From an uncultured Granulosicoccaceae bacterium (GTDB taxonomy: Bacteria; Pseudomonadota; Gammaproteobacteria; Granulosicoccales; Granulosicoccaceae), in the NCBI GenBank assembly GCA_937951695.1, contig CALFBL010000201.1:1-5389 (forward strand): a stretch of 5,389 nucleotides of DNA. The letters run 5' to 3'. How positions within the stretch are numbered: the first letter of the stretch is position 1; the number at the start of each line of letters is the position of its first letter. Of this stretch, positions 1-5,389 are shown piece after piece. The notes beneath the pieces are model-generated. The model searched no databases, had not been told where the DNA came from, and saw nothing but the letters and a program-made list of their open reading frames with translations. A program made the position numbers and the translations under genes.

Positions 1-240
1 ATCCGGCAGGTGCATGACCCGCCGACCGAAGCCTTGTAAATCTGGAAAACCGGGATGCGCGCCCAGGCTGGTGTGATGCTCGCTAGCGGTTGTAATGGTG
101 TGCTGCATAACCACGGGGTCGCCTGCGTGAAACCCACAAGCAACGTTGGCGCTATTAACGATCGAAAGCAAGCTCTGGTCGTCGCCCATCGACCAAGGGC
201 CAAACGATTCACCCAAGTCAGCATTCAGATTTAATTGCAT
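1..240 (-). CDS. pxpA: 5-oxoprolinase subunit A (LamB/YcsF family), 5' part only
   Basis: This is the N-terminal 80 residues; the gene runs off the left edge of the window. PxpA belongs to the LamB/YcsF family and works with PxpB and PxpC in the cytoplasm to open 5-oxoproline to glutamate at the cost of ATP. The visible part is highly typical: it begins MQLNLNADLGESFG, followed by GDD near residues 19-21, then SANVACGFHAGDP (30-42) and GAHPGFPDL.GFGRR (60-74). The Asp, Asn and His residues in these motifs are the family's conserved polar positions. The ATG at 240 lies 16 bases after the pxpC stop. Only a weak GAGA lies about 11 bases upstream, so re-initiation by ribosomes leaving pxpC is plausible. 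The frame is open to the window edge with no sign of damage. The family call is very secure. Confidence 0.95.
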   Translation of the reverse strand, partial: MQLNLNADLGESFGPWSMGDDQSLLSIVNSANVACGFHAGDPVVMQHTITTASEHHTSLGAHPGFPDLQGFGRRVMHLPD

Positions 241-256
241 AGTGTCGTTGTTCTCA

Positions 257-1309
257 TCAAATGGGGTCCAGTGCGTTGGTCACACCGCCGATCAGATTCA
301 GGCTCATCAATTGCGCCGAATCAAGATCGGTATGAATCATCGCGGACACCTTTTTACTGTGCGTATCCACGGCTTGTTCTATTGCCAGCGTATGGGCGCG
401 CGCTGCATCGGTGCCCACACGCTCGAAGCGTACCGTCGTCCCCGGTCGGCACACTGACAACAGGGCCACATCGGCGCTAACGACCGTCGCGATCTTTGGA
501 TACCCTCCCGCGGTATTGGCGTCGGCCAGCATCACGATCGGGGTGCCGACGCCAGGCACCTGCACAGAACCTGGCAGTAGGGCGTCCGATACGATGTCTC
601 GATGCGCTTCACTGCGGTGGGTTAGCGTTGGCCCGTCGAGCCTCGCTCCCATGCGATCGATGTCTTGCGTGATGCGATAGGGGTGGGAAAAAAATCGGTT
701 AAGCGCATCGTCGGTGAAAGCATCGTCCTGAGGCCCCGGAACGGCTTTCAACGTAACTTGAGTGGTCCCGAGCGCCTCGCCGGGGAACAGATAGGGATCG
801 ATCACGGCGTCCGGTTCGCTACCCAACACCGCCGAACCGTGCACCGGTAGCTCATCTCCGGCGCTCAAGGCGCTGCCGTTCAGTCCACCTAAACCGGCTT
901 TGGCAAAGGTGGCAACACTGCCAAAATGCGCCGAAACGTTGAGATCTTTCACACCGATCACTGCGCATCGATACCGGCCAGTGCGCTTTATCGACAAGCG
1001 CTCGCCGCTTAGCAAGCACAGAGTTCGCCAACCGTTAATCGATTCCACGGTCCCATTGGCACGCGTCACCTGAGCGTCCACGTCGCCGACGATCGATAAG
1101 CGCTGGGGTGTCAACGCCGAGACGCTCAACCCGCCTTCGAAAGTTTCAATGACCGCGCTCGTGTGGGGCTGCTGCAACAAGGCATTGGCAAATCGCATCC
1201 ACGGCTCACAACCGATACCCGCCTGGGGAATGCCCAGATACCGTAAACCGCGCCGTCCACGATCCTGCAGGGTGCTGAGTAGTCCCGGGTGTTCAATGCG
1301 TAGGCTCAT
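257..1309 (-). CDS. pxpC: 5-oxoprolinase subunit C (KipA/AHS2 biotin-dependent carboxyltransferase family)
   Basis: 350 residues. This subunit pairs with PxpB, and the two act with PxpA in 5-oxoproline hydrolysis. Family landmarks in order are: TLQDRGRRG (13-21); FANALLQQP (40-48) followed by IETFEGGL; the GGLNG..LSAGDEL stretch (141-154); PGPQDDAF (191-198); DRMGARLDGP (218-227); SD..LPGSVQVPGVGTPIV (241-259); and ADANTAGGYPKIATV (262-276). The ATG start overlaps the pxpB stop as ATGA, a usual sign of translational coupling. The gene ends with a double stop, TGATGA. Two oddities are visible. The usual Gly-Ala-Met/Leu-Asp element after GIPQAG reads GIGCEPW, which by my alignment puts Cys34 where Asp is common. 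The C-terminus also runs about 40 residues past the usual end (roughly 305-350), with no domain I recognise. A urea-carboxylase-related allophanate hydrolase subunit 2 is the related alternative. The adjacent pxpA favours 5-oxoprolinase. Confidence 0.94.
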   Translation of the reverse strand: MSLRIEHPGLLSTLQDRGRRGLRYLGIPQAGIGCEPWMRFANALLQQPHTSAVIETFEGGLSVSALTPQRLSIVGDVDAQVTRANGTVESINGWRTLCLLSGERLSIKRTGRYRCAVIGVKDLNVSAHFGSVATFAKAGLGGLNGSALSAGDELPVHGSAVLGSEPDAVIDPYLFPGEALGTTQVTLKAVPGPQDDAFTDDALNRFFSHPYRITQDIDRMGARLDGPTLTHRSEAHRDIVSDALLPGSVQVPGVGTPIVMLADANTAGGYPKIATVVSADVALLSVCRPGTTVRFERVGTDAARAHTLAIEQAVDTHSKKVSAMIHTDLDSAQLMSLNLIGGVTNALDPI

Positions 1310-2130
1310 GCGGGCGGGTTGTTTTGGGCGGAATCGTTTGCGGTAGGGTCTGATCGAGTCTCCGTCGACTCATCATCGCGCTCGCGCCACTGCGACCAAT
1401 TCACCACACCGTTATTCTTATCGCGCTCCAGAGCTTGTAGATCGTTCGCGTTGATGGGTTCAAAGCGAACCTTGTCGCCGGGGAATAGCAACGTCGGTCG
1501 GCTCGCTTGGGGATCAAACATCGACACCGGGCAACGCCCTAACAGATGCCAGCCACCGGGTGAATCCCAAGGGTACACACAGGTGAGCTTCATGGCGATA
1601 GCAACGCTGCCCGCAGGGACCTTTACGCGCGGCTCAGGGCGTCTGGGTAGGTGCAATCGTTCGTCTGTGTCACCCAAAAAACCGTAGCCAGGTTGAAACC
1701 CCAGGGTGTAGACCTGATAACGCCCGGCCAGGTGCCGTTGGATGACTTCGTCGACGGTTAGATTCGTGGCAGCTGCGACGGCCTTCAGATCAGGACCGAA
1801 CTCGGAGTCGTAACACACGGGTAAGCGCCAACAGTAACCTGCTGCAGTGGCTCGCCCACCGGTGGGGATGGGATACTGGTCCAGCGTTGAGCGAAGCTCT
1901 GTCACCGAGGTGAGGAGCGGGTCTATCACAATCGCTAGCGATCGAAAGGTAGGCACCGTCTCCTGTAGACCGCGTAGCTTGCCTTGAGCGTGTAAAGCTG
2001 TGATGTGGGCGCGCAGTTCATTCACCGCGTTGACCCATTTTTTGTCGATCGTATCGCCAAATTCTGCGATTAGCGCGGTATCGCCCGCGTTCAGGAATCG
2101 GAAATTGGGTTGTGGATCTGCAGAGGACAT
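1306..2130 (-). CDS. pxpB: 5-oxoprolinase subunit B (KipI/AHS1 family)
   Basis: 274 residues from the ATG at 2130. A GTG at 2136 would add two residues. An in-frame TGA lies only two codons above that GTG, so no longer start is possible, and neither candidate has a clear Shine-Dalgarno. PxpB forms the KipI-KipA-like complex with PxpC in the cytoplasm. Diagnostic segments, numbered from the GTG start, are: NAGDTALIAEFGD (16-28); ETVPTFRSLAIVIDP (59-73); LPVCYDSEFGPDL (105-117); the conserved His135 followed by YTLGFQPGYGFLG (143-155); PRVKVPAGSVAIA (169-181); and SPGGWHLLGR (192-201). The common GRTP reads GRCP here. The fold ends near residue 230. About 45 further residues are strongly hydrophilic (rich in D, E, R, N, S, T), look disordered and are longer than in the E. 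coli or Bacillus proteins. The stop overlaps the pxpC start by 4 bases. The family call is secure; the exact start is less so. Confidence 0.94.
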   Translation of the reverse strand: MSSADPQPNFRFLNAGDTALIAEFGDTIDKKWVNAVNELRAHITALHAQGKLRGLQETVPTFRSLAIVIDPLLTSVTELRSTLDQYPIPTGGRATAAGYCWRLPVCYDSEFGPDLKAVAAATNLTVDEVIQRHLAGRYQVYTLGFQPGYGFLGDTDERLHLPRRPEPRVKVPAGSVAIAMKLTCVYPWDSPGGWHLLGRCPVSMFDPQASRPTLLFPGDKVRFEPINANDLQALERDKNNGVVNWSQWRERDDESTETRSDPTANDSAQNNPPA

Positions 2131-2212
2131 GCGCACAGGATATCAGCCCAGACCAGGCGCGCGTGGTCGAGGTATGCGAGAATGTCAGGATCGAGAATAC
2201 CGTCGCCATTGA

Positions 2213-2239
2213 CGGCGGTTTTACGATCTTCGGCGGTTT
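2213..2239. repeat. Two 9-bp direct repeats upstream of pxpB
   Basis: The word CGGCGGTTT occurs at 2213-2221 and again at 2231-2239 on the plus strand (AAACCGCCG on the coding strand), separated by exactly 9 bases. They lie in the 165-base gap between the yczE-like stop and pxpB, about 85-110 bases before the pxpB start. The even 9-9-9 layout could be two half-sites of a regulator, but a chance repeat in GC-rich sequence is equally possible. I found no convincing -35/-10 pair beside them. The rest of the gap shows no RNA gene and no clear terminator. Confidence 0.3.
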
Positions 2240-2301
2240 GCTAGTGCTGTTGGTAGTGTCGTTGCGAACTTGCACAGGTTGTGAGTGCATCTGTACATTC
2301 G

Positions 2302-2964
2302 TTAACTTGATCGAAACAAACTATCCGCCAAATACATAAACGCTGCGAGCGACGGGCCGATACCGAATGCAAATAATACGGTTCCCAGTCCTGCGGTGCC
2401 GCCGAGCAGCCAACCAAGACACACCACGCTCACTTCAATAGCACTACGTATGTGTGCAATGGGTAAGCCGGTTACTTTCTGCAGTCCTGTCATCAAACCG
2501 TCTCGGGGTCCGGGACCAAGATTGGCGATAAGATAGATCGCCCCGCCAATTCCGGTAACCAAAACGCCTGCAACACACATAACCACTTGCCACAGTAACG
2601 ATTGCGGGGTTGGTAAAAGTGGTGGCGCCACTGCAAGAACCGTCGAGATCACCAATACATTGGCGATGGTTCCAATGCCTGGCACTTGCTTCAGAGGAAC
2701 CCAGAGCAGAAGCACCACCACACTGATAATCAAAGTGGCTAATCCTAAACCCCAACCGCTCTGGATGGTGAGTCCTTGAGCAAGTACCGTCCATGGGCTA
2801 ACGCCGATGCCAGCGTTCACCATCAGCGCATCCCCTAAGCCGAACAGAAACAAGCCGCCCAGCAGAAACAGTACCGACGTGATGTTTGGTTTTAGCGTGA
2901 ACGGTTTGGGTGCACTCCAGAAAAGGCGTGGCACCGATTTAACCGAAAGAAAATTCAGTGCCAT
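2302..2964 (-). CDS. YczE/YyaS/YitT-family integral membrane protein
   Basis: 220 residues and strongly hydrophobic. After a cytoplasmic-looking basic N-terminus of about 28 residues, six membrane segments can be read at roughly 30-49, 72-89, 97-116, 123-147, 174-190 and 193-212. Two motifs mark the family: LGDALMVNAGIGVSPWTVL (43-61) and LGPGPRDGLMTGL (149-161). The latter matches the GPRDGLM signature of Bacillus YczE-like proteins. The closing helices (LGWLLGGTAGLGTVLFAFG, 183-201) also fit. The biochemical function of this family is not known; transport is often supposed but I see no substrate clue. The ATG at 2964 has no clear Shine-Dalgarno; a GTG at codon 11 is a weaker alternative. 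It lies 133 bases after the amine-oxidase-like gene and 165 bases before pxpB, so it may be a single-gene unit or the first gene of the pxp transcript. Confidence 0.88.
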   Translation of the reverse strand: MALNFLSVKSVPRLFWSAPKPFTLKPNITSVLFLLGGLFLFGLGDALMVNAGIGVSPWTVLAQGLTIQSGWGLGLATLIISVVVLLLWVPLKQVPGIGTIANVLVISTVLAVAPPLLPTPQSLLWQVVMCVAGVLVTGIGGAIYLIANLGPGPRDGLMTGLQKVTGLPIAHIRSAIEVSVVCLGWLLGGTAGLGTVLFAFGIGPSLAAFMYLADSLFRSS

Positions 2965-3003
2965 AGTGACTGCACAAGCTTATCGGTAGTAAAATGGCTT
3001 GGT

Positions 3004-3032
3004 AGCATAGCAGGGCGGATCGGCGAAATTAA
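3004..3032 (-). promoter_or_regulatory. Possible sigma70-type promoter for the yczE-like gene
   Basis: On the minus strand a TATGCT box (3004-3009) preceded by TGC forms an extended -10 element. At 17 bases spacing lies TTAATT (3027-3032), a poor -35 with about three matches. The box lies about 40 bases ahead of the ATG at 2964. The extended -10 is the only good part, so this is tentative. The same 133-base gap holds GGCAG...CTGCC inverted words with a 12-base loop and no T run, which I do not regard as a terminator. Confidence 0.3.
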
Positions 3033-3097
3033 GGCTTTGGCAGGAAACAAAAGCTCTGCCGTATACAGTCTTTAGGTAAAGGCTATCACTGATGAAC

Positions 3098-4660
3098 TCA
3101 ACAGCGTCGGCGGAGTCCCAAACCGACCAGTGTAATCAACCACAGCCAAAAAGCCGCTGAGCCTAACCAGCGGCTGGTGTCGTTATCAGCGATTTGCCAT
3201 TGAATCGTGCTGCTAGAGGTTAGCTCTGAATCTGTGGCATTGACTCGAACAACAAAATCGCCATCGGATTCTAGGGTGCCGCGAAGCACTCCGTCGCTCC
3301 CAAGCTTAATGCCCGTGGGTAGGCCCGTGGCATCTAAGGTAATGGAATCGCCTTCGGAATCGCGTGCAGCCAAATCAATTGCGACCGTATCTCCGCGTGT
3401 GTGGCTGAGTTGTTTGGGGGCCTGAAGGGAAGGCGCTGTGTTGTCCCGCAGTCCGTGGTAGCCGGGAGTCATTGTATGGAAATTTCTCGCCTGCATTAAA
3501 AATCCATCCCAATGCGAGTGCATATGCGCTCGGTCTTCATTGCGTGGTACGTGATGAAACGAGATGCGATGCCAGACTAATATGTCTTCATTTATCAACG
3601 ATTCGTTGTCAACGAAATCTAAAACGGTGTCCCCACAATCCGGATTGAATCGTGAGTTCTCACTGGAAAAGCGTTCGCAGTCTTTTTGTCGGGTGACGAA
3701 AAAATCATATTTTGTATAGGGCTCTAAATTCTCTCTGACCAGCTTATGGCCGTAGCGCGTGGGCTCGATTAAATAGCCGGGCGATTGTGTAACGTCGAAG
3801 CTGTTTGCCTCCGAGGGATTATACTGCGCAGGTTGGTCGGTGATGTACCAGCTGCGCATGGTTTCCCGATCGATCTCGCGCGCGGCTTCAACGGCCAGCC
3901 TTTTGGTCGCTCTCGCGCGTCGACCTGAATCGTCTGCATGGTACGAGACCTCGCTGACGACGTCATCATTAGCAGAATCTCCCAGATCGAAATCAATGCG
4001 CCAGTAATAGTTGTGGGTGTGCGAGAGCCAAACGGTCGCTGGATCACCTTCAAGTTCCCGGCCGTGTTCGGCGTGCGTATGATCGCTACTGCGTTGCAAG
4101 GCGCCAGCTGCGCCTACAATCGGTTCGATAGACCCATCGTCGTAAAATTTCCAAGTAACCAAATAGGCATATGCGCCAACGTGCGAGGTTGAAAAGAGCT
4201 TCAACACCTCAGCGCGACGTGACTCGGTGTCGGTTCGATAGGCTTCAGATTCATCGTAGAGCTGCATGCACAGGCCGGCTCGGTTATTGATGTCGATCAA
4301 CTCTCCGTCAGGGCAGTCGGTTTCCGTTAAGGTGCTTTGATACCCACCCCCTAAACCAAATTGCGTCACGTCGTTGTAGGTTACGTTGTTGTCGTCGTAG
4401 GCCACATGAAGCTGGGCGAGCCGGATGCTGCTGATAACCGGTATTGCCTCTCCGGCTGGGTTCTTGTAGTGGATATCACTCAGTACGATATTCTCCCGCC
4501 GTTTTGCGTCCCAACACAATCCCCACCCAGCGCCATTGTCGAAATCAGTTTGGATTTGATGTTCAACCGAACACGGAAGCTCGAACGAGGAAGCCTCAGC
4601 AGAGCTCGACAATGGCAATGAAAAAGCGCCGAGCAAAAGGGCGAGTATCGGCAAACTCAT
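3098..4660 (-). CDS. Secreted, surface-anchored copper amine oxidase-like protein with atypical cofactor motif
   Basis: 520 residues. The ATG at 4660 is chosen because GGAG lies 7 bases upstream and because a signal peptide starts there (MSLPILALLLGAF..., cleavage near SSAEA, 19-23). A TTG at 4726 in the same frame has no ribosome site. Residues about 28-405 match the copper amine oxidase catalytic domain. Asp97 is the likely catalytic base. Cys116 and Cys131 are the likely disulfide. Tyr164 aligns with the topaquinone precursor, His214-x-His216 and His370 (HHVPRNED) with the three copper ligands, and Met380 with a Met close to copper. Spacing fits Arthrobacter globiformis amine oxidase from memory: Tyr to HxH is 50 residues here against 49, and Tyr to third His is 206 against 210. 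The invariant Asn-Tyr-Asp/Glu-Tyr reads Ala-Tyr-Ala-Tyr. The usual N-terminal domains are absent. A putative Ig/cadherin-like domain (407-490, with ATGLPTGIKL...DGVLRGTL) and a hydrophobic tail ending in RRRC (499-520) follow, resembling GlyGly-CTERM anchors. The fold is secure; amine oxidase activity is not. Confidence 0.85.
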   Translation of the reverse strand: MSLPILALLLGAFSLPLSSSAEASSFELPCSVEHQIQTDFDNGAGWGLCWDAKRRENIVLSDIHYKNPAGEAIPVISSIRLAQLHVAYDDNNVTYNDVTQFGLGGGYQSTLTETDCPDGELIDINNRAGLCMQLYDESEAYRTDTESRRAEVLKLFSTSHVGAYAYLVTWKFYDDGSIEPIVGAAGALQRSSDHTHAEHGRELEGDPATVWLSHTHNYYWRIDFDLGDSANDDVVSEVSYHADDSGRRARATKRLAVEAAREIDRETMRSWYITDQPAQYNPSEANSFDVTQSPGYLIEPTRYGHKLVRENLEPYTKYDFFVTRQKDCERFSSENSRFNPDCGDTVLDFVDNESLINEDILVWHRISFHHVPRNEDRAHMHSHWDGFLMQARNFHTMTPGYHGLRDNTAPSLQAPKQLSHTRGDTVAIDLAARDSEGDSITLDATGLPTGIKLGSDGVLRGTLESDGDFVVRVNATDSELTSSSTIQWQIADNDTSRWLGSAAFWLWLITLVGLGLRRRC

Positions 4661-5283
4661 TCTTGGACTCCAGATACTAAGTCGGCGTCTTCGGGCATTG
4701 GTGCAAACGTTGATTGGGCGGTCCAATCGAAGGGGACTATTTTGAAACCAATTTCCCGAGCGGATATCGCCGGGAAATCTTCTGCTTGAGGGGTGAACTG
4801 ATCGCTGACTGAATACCAGGTGACGATGTCATGCCCTACAAGGTTTTCGCCATTGATATAGTCATCGAGATCGTGGCGGCAATCGGGGTTGCCGATGGTG
4901 TTGAACGACGTGAATTGCTCACACTCGTGTTTTGCGGTAACGGTAAAATCAGAGTTTGGCCACTGTGCATTAGCACTGACGTAGCCAAACCCTGCTGTTT
5001 GCGGATCGAGATAGTAACCGATGCGCGTACTGGCAGAGGTGGGCCCACTGGAACGCGTCTCGTCGCTGATTCGCCAGCCACGAAACGATTCATTGTTGAT
5101 CGAGCGCGCTGTCTCTGTCTCCAGCCGGGTGATCGTCATGTGCCGCAAACCGCTGTCGGTCTTTGGGGTGACGAATTCGAATTCGTCTACTCGGTCATTC
5201 AAGGCGCTACCATCGATATTAAAGTCCATTCGCCAGTTCACCAACAATGATGCCGTTGCCGCCAGTAAATCTAAACCTTTCAC
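4657..5283 (-). CDS. C-terminal half of a copper amine oxidase-like protein, copper ligands lost (possibly 5'-truncated gene)
   Basis: 208 residues from a GTG at 5283. The frame stays open back to a TGA at 5332-5334 but offers no ATG and no good ribosome site, so the start is uncertain and the gene may be truncated. The protein parallels the downstream gene from its HxH region to the end of the domain. VNWRMDFNIDG (15-25) matches YWRIDFD. C121EQF...NPDC135 matches the downstream CERF...NPDC pair. HDIVTWYSVS (151-160) matches EDILVWHRIS, and PQAED...GFKIVPFDW (165-187) matches the closing strand. Aligned on these anchors, the HxH ligands become Ala11-Ser12-Leu13 and the third His becomes Phe163. 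The tyrosine-cofactor region, signal peptide and any tail are missing. The 208 codons hold no stop, and the TGA overlaps the next gene's ATG, which argues for expression and coupling. It could be a non-catalytic partner, a decaying paralog, or a full gene broken by a frameshift upstream. A short frame ending ...ELIELQPI (5389-5354) is the only trace of anything further upstream. Confidence 0.65.
   Translation of the reverse strand: MKGLDLLAATASLLVNWRMDFNIDGSALNDRVDEFEFVTPKTDSGLRHMTITRLETETARSINNESFRGWRISDETRSSGPTSASTRIGYYLDPQTAGFGYVSANAQWPNSDFTVTAKHECEQFTSFNTIGNPDCRHDLDDYINGENLVGHDIVTWYSVSDQFTPQAEDFPAISAREIGFKIVPFDWTAQSTFAPMPEDADLVSGVQE
4668..4671 (-). promoter_or_regulatory. Shine-Dalgarno deciding the start of the amine oxidase-like gene
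   Basis: GGAG on the minus strand with a 7-base spacer to the ATG at 4660. It lies inside the last codons of the upstream half-gene, whose TGA (4659-4657) overlaps the ATG as ATGA. This supports the 520-residue form over the 542-residue form from the TTG at 4726. Confidence 0.75.
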
Positions 5284-5311
5284 TGGGACACCAAATTTTG
5301 GATCGTCAGTG

Positions 5312-5355
5312 TTCCGGCCATCCGCCTGTTTTCAGGCTGCACGGCCGGAATTTTT
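5312..5355 (+). terminator. Hairpin plus T-run, rho-independent terminator-like on the plus strand
   Basis: TTCCGGCC (5312-5319) pairs perfectly with GGCCGGAA (5343-5350). Inside it, GCCTG (5324-5328) pairs with CAGGC (5333-5337) around a TTTT loop, leaving a small internal bulge of about 4-5 bases per side. TTTTT follows at 5351-5355. Read on the plus strand this is a standard intrinsic terminator. Read on the minus strand the A-run comes first and the hairpin is followed by CACTGACG, so it should not terminate the genes present here. No plus-strand gene precedes it. It may be a displaced terminator, or a structural element at the junction where the half-length amine oxidase-like gene begins. 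Confidence 0.55.
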
Positions 5356-5389
5356 ATATGGGTTGCAGTTCAATCAATTCTGAATACGC

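Noticed and set aside
2110..2242. A minus-strand frame containing NGDGILDPDILAYLD, which resembles an EF-hand/dockerin calcium loop.
   Set aside because: It lies between stops with no ATG or GTG start, is only about 45 codons long, and overlaps the pxpB start. It could be a gene remnant but nothing beyond the short motif supports it.
2018..2290. A 90-codon minus-strand frame starting with an ATG 11 bases after the yczE-like stop.
   Set aside because: It has no ribosome site, its composition is Ser/Thr/Pro-rich and unlike a folded protein, and its second half is an out-of-frame reading of pxpB.
3027..3060. GGCAG...CTGCC inverted words downstream of the amine oxidase-like gene as its terminator.
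   Set aside because: The stem is 5 bp with a 12-base loop and no following T run, so it is too weak to call.
4661..4726. A longer start (TTG at 4726) for the amine oxidase-like gene, adding an RRRR stretch before the signal peptide.
   Set aside because: It has no ribosome site and would overlap the upstream gene by 70 bases, whereas the ATG at 4660 has GGAG at 7 bases and the typical ATGA overlap. The basic n-region it would add is the only point in its favour.
5225..5260. A frameshift that would restore the HxH copper motif in the half-length paralog.
   Set aside because: The +1 frame does contain CAT CAT codons there, but they would sit at adjacent positions rather than as His-x-His, and that frame carries a stop on each side, so no simple indel restores the motif.
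5353..5358. A TATAAA box on the minus strand that could be a -10 for the amine oxidase-like pair.
   Set aside because: The nearest -35-like word (TTGATT) lies at only 13 bases spacing, and the box overlaps the A-run of the hairpin and a stop codon.
5021..5383. Plus-strand open frames of 120 and 139 codons in the right part of the window.
   Set aside because: They lie antisense to a minus-strand frame with clear protein homology, and their translations show no recognisable motif.

Overview
The window carries five complete or near-complete genes and one partial gene, all on the minus strand. Transcription therefore runs from position 5389 towards position 1. Three traits suggest a Gram-negative, probably gammaproteobacterial and possibly marine, heterotroph. 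These are the pxpB-pxpC-pxpA gene order known from Escherichia coli (ybgJKL), a GlyGly-CTERM-like C-terminal sorting tail, and gene pairs packed with 4-base ATGA overlaps. The taxon is inferred, not proven.

Right part (about 5389-3098): two tandem genes related to the catalytic domain of copper amine oxidases. The first in reading order (5283-4657) holds only the C-terminal half of that domain, and every copper-ligand position I can align is substituted. Its stop codon overlaps the start of the second gene (4660-3098) as ATGA, with a good Shine-Dalgarno just upstream. The second gene encodes a secreted, apparently surface-anchored protein. It has a signal peptide, a stand-alone amine-oxidase catalytic domain, a putative Ig/cadherin-like domain and a hydrophobic tail ending in arginines. 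It keeps the three copper histidines and the tyrosine that would become topaquinone, but the invariant residues around that tyrosine are alanines. At the upstream edge of the half-gene lies a strong hairpin followed by five T, oriented as a plus-strand terminator although no plus-strand gene is visible. This looks like a rearrangement scar.

Middle (2964-2302): a six-helix inner-membrane protein of the YczE/YyaS/YitT type with the GPRDGLM signature. Its function is unknown.

Left part (2136-1): pxpB, pxpC and the first 80 codons of pxpA, the three subunits of prokaryotic 5-oxoprolinase, which hydrolyses 5-oxoproline (pyroglutamate) to glutamate using ATP. pxpB and pxpC overlap by 4 bases and pxpA starts 16 bases after pxpC, so the three are almost certainly co-transcribed. 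pxpB and pxpC both carry C-terminal extensions.

No RNA gene, CRISPR array, transposase or integrase is seen. No stretch over 300 bases lacks a gene. The most original item is the amine-oxidase-like pair: an atypical surface protein translationally coupled to a half-length paralog that has lost its metal site.
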